Below are positions 35,716 through 45,400 of a stretch of 64,000 nt of DNA, piece after piece. The notes beneath the pieces were generated by a model. That model worked only from the letters and a program-made list of their open reading frames with translations. It did no database searches and had not been told where the DNA came from. The position numbers and the translations under genes were made by a program. This DNA is from Flavobacterium sp. (GTDB taxonomy: Bacteria; Bacteroidota; Bacteroidia; Flavobacteriales; Flavobacteriaceae): the NCBI GenBank assembly GCA_016721735.1, contig JADKHM010000015.1, positions 124,001-188,000 on the forward strand, written 5' to 3'. Numbering within the stretch: position 1 is the stretch's first letter; the number at the start of each line of letters is the position of its first letter.

Positions 35716-36744
35716 TTAAACAAGATAGAATACGGTGAAAACGAATACCCAAACTAAATCTACGAAGTGCCAATATAGCCCAACTTTTTCAACCATTTCG
35801 TAGGTTCTTCGTTTTTCGTATGTACCCAAAAGCACATTAAAGAATATAATGATATTGATAATAACTCCAGAAAATACGTGGAAACCGTGAAAACCTGTAA
35901 TAAAGAAAAAGAAGTCTGCAAACAATTTACTGCCGTACTCATTTCGTACTAAATTAGCGCCTTCAACAACCAAATGCGCATTCTCTAATCTTCTCTCAGA
36001 TTCTACTCTAGTTAAAATTGTTTTGTGCTTATGTTTTGTTAAAGTATGATCAATCTTCGGATCATTCTTTGACGTTTCATCGTCTTTATAAATGGACTCT
36101 GTTCTTACTAAAATCTCCGGATGTGCTTTGAAACCCGCTTGAACTTCAGCAACAGAATAAGTTGGTAAAGTAGGCTCTGACATAAACCAACGACCTTTGC
36201 TTCTATCCAATTGCTCTCTTTCTTCTGGCAACGTCGCTGCGAAATCTTCTAATTTCACTCTCTTTCCAGTGTTATCAACGAATTGCAATAAACTTCCTCC
36301 TTTGGTTTCTATTGCTCCATATTCACCATGAATAAAATTCTTCCATTCCCAAGCTTGTGAGCCAACGAATATAAGACCTCCGATAATGGTAAGAAACATA
36401 TAAAAAGCAACTTTAGCTTTGTTCATATGATGTCCAGCATCCACTGCCAAAACCATAGTAACCGAAGAGAAAATCAAAATAAAAGTCATCAAAGCCACAT
36501 AATACATTGGCGCCGCAACACCATGCATAAAAGGAAAGTGGGTAAACACTTCTTCGGCTAAAGGCCAAGTTTCAATAAATTTAAATCTAGAAAAACCATA
36601 GGCTGCCAAAAATCCTGAGAAAGTTAAAGCATCCGATACGATAAAAAACCACATCATCAATTTGCCATAACTAGCCCCTAACGGTTCATTTCCGCCACCC
36701 CAAATTTTTTCTTCACTGTTTGCAGTTGTTACTGTCGCTCCCAT
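35716..36744 (-). CDS. Cytochrome c oxidase subunit III (long form with insertion)
   Basis: A 342-residue subunit III-family protein. Helices occupy about residues 28-50, 78-100, 113-130, 268-290 and 320-341. The ends match subunit III (EPLGASYGKLMMWFFIVSD at the start; ITGFHGFHVFSG and YWHFVDLVWVFVFTVFYL at the end). A charged, soluble stretch of ~125 residues (about 132-258) sits between helices; such an insert is seen in other Flavobacteriia. It lies 42 bp after a shorter subunit III gene, so the oxidase has two subunit III-like proteins. Subunits I and II are outside the window. Confidence 0.9.
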   Translation of the reverse strand: MGATVTTANSEEKIWGGGNEPLGASYGKLMMWFFIVSDALTFSGFLAAYGFSRFKFIETWPLAEEVFTHFPFMHGVAAPMYYVALMTFILIFSSVTMVLAVDAGHHMNKAKVAFYMFLTIIGGLIFVGSQAWEWKNFIHGEYGAIETKGGSLLQFVDNTGKRVKLEDFAATLPEEREQLDRSKGRWFMSEPTLPTYSVAEVQAGFKAHPEILVRTESIYKDDETSKNDPKIDHTLTKHKHKTILTRVESERRLENAHLVVEGANLVRNEYGSKLFADFFFFITGFHGFHVFSGVIINIIIFFNVLLGTYEKRRTYEMVEKVGLYWHFVDLVWVFVFTVFYLV

Positions 36745-36786
36745 AAAAGTTAATCGTTAAAAAGTTCCCAAATTTACATTTTTTTC

Positions 36787-37377
36787 TTATTTAAAGAAAT
36801 ATAAAAACAAAAACAAATAAACCCACAATAAATCCAAGAAATGCCAATACATTGCACCTAGCTCTATTCCAAGGGTTTGAGTGGAATTGTATTTTTGTTT
36901 AAAATGATTATAAATTATAATTAAAAGCGAAATTAATCCGCCGAAAAGATGCGCCATATGCGTCAGTGTTACCACATACAGAAATGTCGTGGTGATAGAA
37001 CTCGCGCTTCCTGTAAAATAATATCCCGATTCTACGATTTGTTTAAAACCAACAAACTGCAAAATCACGAACAATATTCCGAGCGCTAATGTACCTAAAA
37101 GATATGAAGTAGTGGCGCTTTTATTGTCTTTCTGTATCGATTTCTTCGCCATATGAAAGGTAACGCTGCAACTTATTATCACCAACGTACTTATAAAAAA
37201 AGCAGTTGGCATATGGAAGTCTTTCAACCAATCCGCCCTCGTCTTACTCACGACAAAAGCACTCGTTAAACCCGCAAACATCATGGTCATACTCACCATA
37301 GCAAATAACAGCAATAACTTATAAGATCTATCGCTTCTTGCCTTCTCTTCTTCTCTTGTCATTTTATCTGAATTCAT
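36787..37377 (-). CDS. Cytochrome c oxidase subunit III (short form)
   Basis: A 196-residue inner-membrane protein with five helices, the classic size of prokaryotic subunit III. The C-terminal TLTHMAHLFGGLISLL and AMYWHFLDLLWVYLFLFLYF motifs are conserved. Its start codon overlaps the heme o synthase stop, so the two are translated from one message. It is followed by the long-form subunit III. Confidence 0.92.
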   Translation of the reverse strand: MNSDKMTREEEKARSDRSYKLLLLFAMVSMTMMFAGLTSAFVVSKTRADWLKDFHMPTAFFISTLVIISCSVTFHMAKKSIQKDNKSATTSYLLGTLALGILFVILQFVGFKQIVESGYYFTGSASSITTTFLYVVTLTHMAHLFGGLISLLIIIYNHFKQKYNSTQTLGIELGAMYWHFLDLLWVYLFLFLYFFK

Positions 37378-38279
37378 TATCGTAAAAATTTGTCAATTAT
37401 ATAAATGATCTGCAACAAGGTAATATACGAAACACTTACCAGCATGAGCGTTCGCGCCGCTTTTGCCGTTCGGGTTTGATAGAGTTTCACAGCGTAATAC
37501 AACATCCACAATCCCAACAAAAATACGATGCCAGCCGTAATCGAACCAATTTGAAAATTACCCGTAAATCCCAAAACAGGAAGCAAAGACGCAATAATCA
37601 ACCAAACCGTATATAAGATAATTTGCAAAGCGGTCGACTTATCTTTCTTACCCGAAGGCAACATAAAAAATCCGGCTTTTTCATAGTCTTCAAACAAAAA
37701 CCATCCAATCGCCCAAAAGTGAGGAAACTGCCAAAAAAACTGAATCAAAAACAAAGTCCCCGCTTCTATCCCAAAACTGCCTGTTGCTGCCACCCATCCC
37801 AACATAAATGGAATAGCGCCTGGAAAAGCACCCACAAAAACAGACAAAGGCGTCATGGTTTTCAAAGGCGTATAAACACTCGTATATAAGAAAATGGAAA
37901 TGGCGCCAAACATCGCCGTCTTTGGATTGATAGAATACAAGATTGCAATGCCAATCAAAGTCAACAATCCTGCAATAACCAAGGCCGTATTAGGTTTCAT
38001 TCTGCCAGCAGGAACAGGTCGATTTTTTGTACGATCCATCAAAGCATCCAAATCTTTCTCAATAACTTGATTGAAAGCATTGGAAGCGCCAACCATCCCG
38101 TAGCCACCAATCGCCAATTTAAGTAAAATCAGCCAACTGCCCGCGCCAAAAACATCAACGCCCAACATAAATCCAGCCAACGAAGAAAAAACCACACTCA
38201 CGGCAAGCCTTGCCTTAGTGATTTCAAGAAAATCAGTGGTCATCGATTTGATAGAAAGCGAATTTGCTGTTGCGTTCAA
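37377..38279 (-). CDS. cyoE: Protoheme IX farnesyltransferase (heme o synthase)
   Basis: Transfers farnesyl to heme b to give heme o, the precursor of heme a in the oxidase. A 300-residue UbiA-type membrane enzyme with about eight or nine helices. The Asp-rich prenyl-diphosphate site is clear: NQVIEKDLDALMDRTKNRP with its D...D..M.RT..RP pattern, and the second loop YTPLKTMTP. Also named ctaB. It leads the minus-strand oxidase operon. Confidence 0.95.
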   Translation of the reverse strand: MNATANSLSIKSMTTDFLEITKARLAVSVVFSSLAGFMLGVDVFGAGSWLILLKLAIGGYGMVGASNAFNQVIEKDLDALMDRTKNRPVPAGRMKPNTALVIAGLLTLIGIAILYSINPKTAMFGAISIFLYTSVYTPLKTMTPLSVFVGAFPGAIPFMLGWVAATGSFGIEAGTLFLIQFFWQFPHFWAIGWFLFEDYEKAGFFMLPSGKKDKSTALQIILYTVWLIIASLLPVLGFTGNFQIGSITAGIVFLLGLWMLYYAVKLYQTRTAKAARTLMLVSVSYITLLQIIYIIDKFLR

Positions 38280-38385
38280 AGCCTATTGATTGGTATTTTT
38301 TAAAACTGGTGCAAATGTACTTTAACAAAAGGGATTTGACAAAAAAACAACTCACAAAAAACACGCTTGAAATGTAGGTTTTTTT

Positions 38386-38463
38386 AGGAGCTTAATCCTG
38401 CTGTTCGTTGTATCTTTTGTGCCGAACGCCGGCACAAAAGGATGTCACTACCATCAGGGCTAG
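38386..38463 (+). repeat. Intergenic hairpin repeat, copy B
   Basis: It starts AGGAGCTTAATCCTGCTG and ends CCATCAGGGCTAG, as copy A does. Its core is a near-perfect hairpin: CTTTTGTGCCG, a short loop, CGGCACAAAAG. A further stray copy of the end word ATCAGGGCTAGG lies at 38554-38565. Confidence 0.8.
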
Positions 38464-38577
38464 GACTATCCTTTACATATTAAAATTGATTATAATAAAG
38501 AGAGTTATGAAAATACCTGAAGCCCACTGGGCTTCCTCCTCTTAATATCAAATCATCAGGGCTAGGGAATAGATTAT

Positions 38578-38677
38578 AAGACGACAAGACCGTAAGACTA
38601 TAAAATTAGACTCGTATCAAATCACAATTTTAAAATCTTAAAATCCTACAGTCTTAAAATCTTAAAGTCTTAAAATC
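38578..38677. repeat. Octamer tandem repeats in inverted arrangement
   Basis: Three direct octamers AAGACGAC, AAGACCGT and AAGACTAT occupy 38578-38601. Six octamers at 38630-38677 read TTAAAATC, TTAAAATC, CTACAGTC, TTAAAATC, TTAAAGTC, TTAAAATC. The second array includes the reverse complement of the AAGAC word (GTCTT), so the two arrays can pair. Together with copy B this fills most of the 413-bp gap 38280-38692, which holds no gene that I can see. Confidence 0.7.
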
Positions 38678-38692
38678 CCACCGTCCAATATC

Positions 38693-40825
38693 TTAGAAAT
38701 CAAAATACCAATTGAAAATGTCACATCGCAATCCCAACGAAACCCAAGTGCTGCTTTGTTTAAAAGCCGTTAGTGTTTCTTTTGTCGGATCAAAATTACG
38801 ATAGATAAAACTTCCAAATAATTTCAAATTGGTTTGCGGATTGATCAAATAACCAGCTTGAACATCAGCAATAGCCACCGTCGTTTTGTTTCCTTGACCG
38901 ATACTGACGTTGCGATCAAAAGGTCTCGCTTCGTTGTAATTTAAGTAAATATTACCTCCATAGTTGTAGGAATCGTCCGTAGTGTTAAAATCCAATCCAC
39001 GAATACCATACGTGAACTTCGCATCGGCAAAATACCGTCCGTGATGGTAACGTGCCATAAAAATCGCTTCTCTAAAATTTCCTCCCCACTGGTGCCCTAC
39101 AGATTGATTTGCATGTCCGTAATTCGTAAGCGGATCGCTATGAGAATATACGTAAGGTCGAACATGGTTATACTCGAGTTGCAGCAACAAGTTTTTTACA
39201 TTGAAAGCATTGAAATACTTCACGCCCAATTGGTAACCGTATTTGTTTTTCCAACTTCCGTCGGCTTTCTTGACTTCTTCTAATGAAAATTCATCAAGCA
39301 AAAACTGTCCGTAAAAATTAAATTGGTTGTTCCATTTGTATTTGTACGTTAAACCCAACAACGCATTTCCTGTTTTGGCAGACGATGCAAATTCGACCGA
39401 ACGATAAAACACTATCGGATTGAAAAAACTCATGTCAAAACCACGACCGTTAGTATTGGCCCAAATCACCGACTCGAACAAACCAATATTCAATCTTTTT
39501 GAAGCATTCCAACTCAAATAATGATTCGCCATATACTTCGTCGCATAGGTCTTTTCATCAATTGCTTCTTGTCTAATGTCCTTCAAAAACATATAGGTAT
39601 TGGTATATTTGATCTTCCAAAAACTCGTGTTTATTTTAAAAAAAGGATACGGACTAACGCCATCAGTCGTAATCAACGAGCGATAACCGTCACCAATAAA
39701 ATTTCTACCATATCCGGCTTGAAAAGTAAATATTTTACTAGGTGTGTAAGTTATGTAAGCCTCCGCCATCGACATATCATAAGCATCTTTCTTAAACCGT
39801 TTGGCGATGCCTATTCCTGGAATTACCGCTGGATCTCCTTGATCCGAGTTTGCTGCGTATGGTCTAATTGATTCTGCATATTGATTAAAATAATCCGCAA
39901 ATCTTCCTTGACTTTCAAAAATTGTGGTACTGAATGTCACTTGACGTCCGAGGCCTCCCGTTACTTGTATACCTCGTGTATTGATGTACGTATATTTGGC
40001 AACCGACGGACTGCTCTTACCCATTTGTAAGTCAAAAATCGGATTGACCGCAAACCAATAGCCATCGCCTTGTATTTCCACCATGTTTTCATTCCACAAT
40101 TTTCGACCCCACCATCCAGTCTTATTAAACTTCAGGTCATCATTCACTTTTTGGAAGTCATAATATTTTGCGACCTCACTATAAGTATATGGTTTTATGG
40201 CGGTGTGGTTATTGGCGCCCACTTGATTGATAGCATCATCAAATTGCGCATAATAACTATGTGAAAATGGAATACCCAAATTGCTATTGTACTTCGGATT
40301 ATTAAATTTATGATAAGCTACCTGATCATATTCCGACAATTCTTTATCGCTGTTTTTTGTAAAATTCTGTGCGTCCAAAATTCTTAGCCTTTCTGCCTCG
40401 GTGTCGATCTCTTCAACACTTTGCAGTGGGATTGCAAATTTAATAGTAAATTTTGCATAGGTTGGATTTCCGCTGTAGCTCGCGGGTTCTATCGTAGGAA
40501 ATTGCGAAAAAACGCGACGTGCTTCTTGCGCCAATTGCTCCTCATTACTATCTACGTACAAGGTTCTAAATGCACCTTCTTTAGTAACTTCAAAAACCAC
40601 AATGATACTTCCAGCATAATTTGCTTGCTTTAGCTCATTGGGCATCTGAAAATTGTTAAATACAAAATCTTGCACTTGACGGTTAAAACAATTTTCTAGT
40701 TCCTGAACCACAGTGCTCTTACAACTAGGGAAAGCGGGTGGTCGCCGCGTATTTTGATTGGCATCTTGCGCACACAGTTTCCAAAAGCTTATACAAAACA
40801 AAAGCAAACAAAATATTTTTTTCAT
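38693..40825 (-). CDS. Gliding motility protein RemB-like outer-membrane protein
   Basis: A 710-residue exported protein: signal peptide (about 1-19, ending LCAQD), an N-terminal TonB-C-like or PorP-like domain (GSIIVVFEVTKEGAF, about residues 70-130), then a long region rich in Tyr/Asn/Phe strands ending in aromatic residues (LGLRCDIFNWYFDF), as in outer-membrane barrels. The overall pattern matches the RemB family of Flavobacterium, linked to gliding motility; some barrels of this type resemble Wzi-like capsule assembly proteins. I hold the RemB name as probable. deoC lies 18 bp upstream on the same strand. Confidence 0.65.
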   Translation of the reverse strand: MKKIFCLLLFCISFWKLCAQDANQNTRRPPAFPSCKSTVVQELENCFNRQVQDFVFNNFQMPNELKQANYAGSIIVVFEVTKEGAFRTLYVDSNEEQLAQEARRVFSQFPTIEPASYSGNPTYAKFTIKFAIPLQSVEEIDTEAERLRILDAQNFTKNSDKELSEYDQVAYHKFNNPKYNSNLGIPFSHSYYAQFDDAINQVGANNHTAIKPYTYSEVAKYYDFQKVNDDLKFNKTGWWGRKLWNENMVEIQGDGYWFAVNPIFDLQMGKSSPSVAKYTYINTRGIQVTGGLGRQVTFSTTIFESQGRFADYFNQYAESIRPYAANSDQGDPAVIPGIGIAKRFKKDAYDMSMAEAYITYTPSKIFTFQAGYGRNFIGDGYRSLITTDGVSPYPFFKINTSFWKIKYTNTYMFLKDIRQEAIDEKTYATKYMANHYLSWNASKRLNIGLFESVIWANTNGRGFDMSFFNPIVFYRSVEFASSAKTGNALLGLTYKYKWNNQFNFYGQFLLDEFSLEEVKKADGSWKNKYGYQLGVKYFNAFNVKNLLLQLEYNHVRPYVYSHSDPLTNYGHANQSVGHQWGGNFREAIFMARYHHGRYFADAKFTYGIRGLDFNTTDDSYNYGGNIYLNYNEARPFDRNVSIGQGNKTTVAIADVQAGYLINPQTNLKLFGSFIYRNFDPTKETLTAFKQSSTWVSLGLRCDIFNWYFDF

Positions 40826-40843
40826 AGGTAAATTCTATAATAT

Positions 40844-41587
40844 TTAGTAATTCGAATCAGCCACCTGACCATCTGAAATTGCTTTCGCACCAGAAGTTCC
40901 AATCCTTTTTACGCCAAGTTGAATCATTGCAACTGCCTCTTCATAAGTTCTAACACCACCAGCTGCTTTGATTGGCAATGGCGAGGCATTCTCTAACATG
41001 AGAATAATGGTTTCCACGGTAGCTCCATTAGGCAAATTGTTATTGGTCTTGTAAAAACCTGTAGATGATTTTACAAAAACAGAATGATAGCATTCTTCTT
41101 TAAAATGAGTAATGATACAATTCTTTATGAATGTAGAAAGCCGAATGATTTCATTGTGATTTAGTGCAGCTACTTCTATGATCCATTTGACAATTTTATG
41201 GTGATCAAGTCCCAATTTTGTGCATAGTAGAATCTCCTCTTTAACAAGGTCAAATTTTCCTTTTTTAAAGGCTTCGTAGTTGCAAACAAAATCCAGATCG
41301 TCAGCGCCATCCTCAATCGCTTTTTGAGCTTCTTTCATTTTACTCTTACAAGATGATTTTCCTAGTGGAAAGTCGATCACGGTTCCAATCGTTACTTTTG
41401 AATTGGCTTCATGAATCATTTTCTTCGCCAGCGAAACTTTATCCGGACGTATCATAATCAGCTTGAAATGCTCATCAATGGCTTCCTGAATGAATTTCTT
41501 GGCTATGGCCGTATTTTCAAGTTCCGAAACTCCTGCTTGTTCAGCGGTTTTCAGATAGGTAGAATCAAGATATTGTTTTATGTTCAT
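40844..41587 (-). CDS. deoC: Deoxyribose-phosphate aldolase
   Basis: Splits 2-deoxyribose 5-phosphate into glyceraldehyde 3-phosphate and acetaldehyde, for use of deoxynucleosides. A 247-residue TIM barrel. Seen: DDLDFVCNYEAF, the Schiff-base Lys173 in VFVKSSTGF, and the second active-site Lys207 in PIKAAGGVRT. I chose the ATG at 41587; an in-frame codon at 41611 lies in the upstream terminator. It probably shares a transcript with the RemB-like gene. Confidence 0.93.
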   Translation of the reverse strand: MNIKQYLDSTYLKTAEQAGVSELENTAIAKKFIQEAIDEHFKLIMIRPDKVSLAKKMIHEANSKVTIGTVIDFPLGKSSCKSKMKEAQKAIEDGADDLDFVCNYEAFKKGKFDLVKEEILLCTKLGLDHHKIVKWIIEVAALNHNEIIRLSTFIKNCIITHFKEECYHSVFVKSSTGFYKTNNNLPNGATVETIILMLENASPLPIKAAGGVRTYEEAVAMIQLGVKRIGTSGAKAISDGQVADSNY

Positions 41588-41594
41588 GGTATAA

Positions 41595-41622
41595 AAATAA
41601 AAAAATCCCACGGATGCGGGAT
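41595..41622 (-). terminator. Terminator after the VanZ-family gene
   Basis: On the minus strand ATCCC, an 8-nt loop, GGGAT, then seven Ts and a further T-rich tract. The stem is short, so strength is moderate. Confidence 0.65.
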
Positions 41623-41645
41623 CATATTTATCGAATTAATTCAAT

Positions 41646-42056
41646 TTACTCTCTTTTAGAAAAATGGATTACAAGTAATATCACCAAACAGGCCATTGCG
41701 GTGCCGACAGAATTCGACAGCACATCCAAAACATCTCCTTTTCTGGTTCTTGTAAAAAGCGCCTGTCCAACCTCAATTAGCGAACCATAAACTACAGATG
41801 CTACGATGACTACAACTATTCGATTGTACTTTACGGTTGTTACAGATTTTAGGTGCAAATACCAAAACACTGTAAAAAAGAAATGCAATACAAAATGAAC
41901 ACCCTTGTCTATCCCGCTAATTTTTATAGTGGGCAACTTGTTGAAATCTGTCAAACATAAATAGGCTATAAATAGCGTCCAAAGACAAGCTAAATATAAG
42001 AACCCGTTATTACGCTCCAATAAGTGCTTTATAGTCGTCACTTGAAAGTAATTCAT
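41646..42056 (-). CDS. VanZ-family membrane protein
   Basis: A 136-residue inner-membrane protein with four helices (about residues 18-36, 48-65, 76-93 and 108-128), matching the VanZ-like family; the motif GSLIEVGQALFTRTRKGDVLDVLSNSVG is diagnostic in part. Family members are mostly uncharacterised; the name comes from a teicoplanin-resistance gene, and resistance should not be inferred. The start is uncertain: ATG 42056 overlaps gcvH by 47 bp, while GTG 42041 or TTG 42020 would give smaller overlaps. It is probably translated from the gcvH transcript. Confidence 0.85.
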   Translation of the reverse strand: MNYFQVTTIKHLLERNNGFLYLACLWTLFIAYLCLTDFNKLPTIKISGIDKGVHFVLHFFFTVFWYLHLKSVTTVKYNRIVVVIVASVVYGSLIEVGQALFTRTRKGDVLDVLSNSVGTAMACLVILLVIHFSKRE

Positions 42057-42390
42057 TCATATCCGACACGTCGCTAACTTTCACCTTAACCATCCAACCT
42101 TTACCGTAAGGATCGGTATTGACCATTTCTGGATTGCTTTCTAGCTCTTCGTTAAACTCGATGATTTCTCCAGCCAAAGGCAAAAACAAATCCGAAACTG
42201 TTTTGACTGCTTCTACAGTACCAAAAACTTCGTCTTTCCCGAGTGATTGATCTAAGGTTTCCACCTCAACATAAACAATATCTCCCAATTCTTTCTGAGC
42301 AAAATCAGTGATTCCGACAGTGGCAATATCGCCGTCAATAGACACCCATTCGTGGTCTTTGGTGTATTTTAAATTTGCTGGTATATTCAT
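42010..42390 (-). CDS. gcvH: Glycine cleavage system H protein
   Basis: Lipoyl carrier that shuttles the aminomethyl group between the P, T and L proteins of glycine cleavage. The 126-residue length is normal. The lipoylated Lys63 is seen in FGTVEAVKTVSD, with the flanking LPLAGEIIEFNEEL and DPYGKGWMVKVK. A TATCTTTG box lies about 26 bp upstream. It sits between sprA and vanZ, an order that I recall from other Flavobacteriaceae. Confidence 0.96.
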   Translation of the reverse strand: MNIPANLKYTKDHEWVSIDGDIATVGITDFAQKELGDIVYVEVETLDQSLGKDEVFGTVEAVKTVSDLFLPLAGEIIEFNEELESNPEMVNTDPYGKGWMVKVKVSDVSDMNELLSSDDYKALIGA

Positions 42391-42415
42391 TTTGACTATT
42401 AATTTATTTTGTGTT

Positions 42416-42423
42416 CAAAGATA
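42416..42423 (-). promoter_or_regulatory. Candidate -7 box for gcvH-vanZ
   Basis: TATCTTTG on the minus strand fits TAnnTTTG, 25 bp upstream of the gcvH ATG and downstream of the sprA stop. No good -33 box. Confidence 0.4.
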
Positions 42424-42457
42424 AAATTTAGGTTGCGATAAGCTACATTAAACTATG

Positions 42458-45400
42458 TTAATTCCCAAAATTATAGCGAAGTGTAAATCCAGAGCGAATA
42501 TTCGTCGTTGGGAACGCTGTTGATATAACCGGTTTAGAGAATGCGTGATCATAAAAGAAAATTACGGTTAAGTTCTTACTAAAAGAATAATCTGCTGTCA
42601 GACGTGCGGACCAAACATTTTGTCCTCCTGACAATTGATTGTTATCGTAATCTAAATACCTTACAATGGTCTTGGTATTTCTATACGAGGCATCTAGTTT
42701 TAAGTTGATGTCACTTTTGATAATACCCGTTGGGTTATCTGCTAATTTAGAAGAAAAAATAACATCCTTAATTCTATAACCCAATCCCACAATATACTCT
42801 ATTCCTTTTACTTCAGTAAGCAAATTGTTATCAAAACTCAATGACATGGACCGGTCTTTTTTCATTTCTGCCAATACTTTTACGGAGTTTTTCATTTCTA
42901 AATCGAAGCGCACTAATGGACTAAATTGCTCTACTAAATTGATATTAGAAATCAACAATTTATTGTAGTAATTTCCTCCTACATCTGTCCCAACAGGGTT
43001 TCTATCATACTCGAAATTTGATCTAAAGGCATTGATAGTGTATGTTGCTTTATAACCATGCTGTATCGAAAATCTCTTGAAAGTATCTTTAAAGAACTTG
43101 TATCGCATCAATCCAGTATACTTAATATTCCAGTTAGGCAGCGGTATGTCTCTAAATGTTTTGAGGGAAGAACTAGAAGCATCCTTTCCGGTATATGCTG
43201 CTAAGAAAGATGGAATTAGAACCGCTTGGTTGTTTTTACCAAATCCAACAGGGAATCCTACGTTGGCAGCGTACAGTTCTCTTTGCGGATATCGAACGTC
43301 ATTTGGATCTGTTGGAATAGTATATGCTCCTTCGCCGTATCTAGGAATTGGCAGGCCAGCGTAAAAACTCTCTGCTAGTCGATTGGCAACAAGTAATCGA
43401 TTATTACGGAAGTCATCAAAAGCGGCAGAAAAATTTTCGTCACTTTGACTGAAGGCCGTTTTGATCAAAATGGTAGAAATCGAATAATTCCCAAAAGTAT
43501 AAGGCGATCTTGAATTGTATTCTAAAGTAGTTGGATTTACGTCATACTGCTCAGAGTAATTATTAACGTACGTACGATCTGCATTTAGGTCTATTTTGAA
43601 ATCAGGAAATAAGTCAATATTAGAAGTAATATTAAGTGTTCTGTTGGTCACCTGTGTAAAATTCTGATTGAATTCTTGATAATTAGTCAACCAACCATTG
43701 CTCGCAGACTCTTGACGAATATCCGCTTGCGATCCAAAAATAAATCCAAGCGTTGGCTTCGATGAACCAAAGAATCCTTGACCAGGTAAAAAGCCAGGAA
43801 GCACCGTACCTTTGTTTTCGATATAGTTGACGTTGATGGTTTTTATACTGGTTAAGACACCAATCAAACCATTTACAAATAGATTATTATTCGTTGTGGC
43901 TGCAGCGGCTGTGGTATTAACTACTTTCTGTCCAGGTTTCGGAGGAGCGACCGCTTTGGTTGGCGCTTTTGCTGTTTTTTTGGTCAATCCGATATACTTA
44001 TAAAATGAGTCCATATTGAACGCGGTGTTCAATTTATGGGAACTTGCATTTTGAACCGTATTTCCTAGATTGTAGTTCACCCCATCAATTTCAACGTCTG
44101 ACAATAATAGTGACGCTCTTTGCCAGTTATAATCGCCCGTATAGGAGTAGGTAGATTTTACGAAACTCAGGAACGGTAATTTGTTGATCGGCAAATCGTA
44201 ATTCACCACAAATTGCTGTGTTCGCGTAAATGTCTCACCTGGATTCCAATAATCCGTATACAATGTAACACTATTGATCGGCTCATTGTTTTCGTCGATA
44301 TAATTTCTAACTATATTATTTGAGGACGCAGTATAATTAATTTTTAGCGCTTTGGTCAAATTATAATTAAATCCGTATTGATAGTTGAACTGGTAATTTC
44401 TTCTGTACAAGGGATCCAATGGAATACCTTCTACATCAATTTGTCGGAATTGCTGTTTATTGTATTGGCGAATAATACTTGTACTAAAAGAAATATTGCT
44501 CGGTAAATAATTAAAATTAAAATCACTTAGCATTTTCCAATATGAACTTTTCTTAAAGAACTTATTATTTTTCAATGGCTCAACTGCTTTTGGCTGAAAA
44601 GAATAAGTATAGTCAGCGGTCGTGTTAACCTGTTGGTCAACAAATTTTTCAATTTCAAAATTATGTCGTTCTACTTGGTTGAAAGAGTAGGACAAAGTTA
44701 GATTTTCAGGATCGTAAATTCGCTGTTTTTGTTCTGGAGCTCTTTCTTTCTTAACCCCGATAAAATTGATGCTTTTTCGTTTTGTATAATCTATTGCACG
44801 ATCTTTTATGTTTGCTCTCTCTGCGCCATCGGCTGTTACATCTAAAATTTGATCTAACCTAATATCTTGATTAAAAGGATCGTATTCTGGCGTAATAGTT
44901 TCCCTCCCCAATAGAGTAATTAAACGGTAAATTAATTCTCCATTTCTTAGGCATTAATTTACCCAAACTTAAGTTTGTTACAATATTATATTGCTGCACA
45001 TCCTCTCTACTTCTTTCATTTGGACCTTGTTCTAACGAACCAAAACCTATAGTACTCTTTTTACCCGTTGCAGAAATCGTTGCGAAATCCGCTAAATTGG
45101 TGTCGATATTTACGAGTGCCGCCATACCACCGCTGTTCTCCATTTGTGCCAATCGAAGTTCATTAAACCAAACTTCTCCGCGAATAGGTCGATCAATCAA
45201 GTCTGCTCCTGTTGGGCTTTTGCCATCTAAAGTATTGTTTTTGATACCAACCATTAGATTTCTCACCAATCCAAAGTTAGGATTTCCTCTTACACCTAAT
45301 TTAAGTCTATTAGGTCTGGCTGCATCTAATTCGTTTTCATTTTTATAGAAAATCTCGTTTGGTCCTAACTGAACCGCTCTAGATAAAATCTTCAATTGCG

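Noticed and set aside
41646..42056. Glycopeptide resistance from a vanZ-like gene
   Set aside because: No vanHAX-type genes are present, and VanZ-like membrane proteins are widespread without a resistance role.
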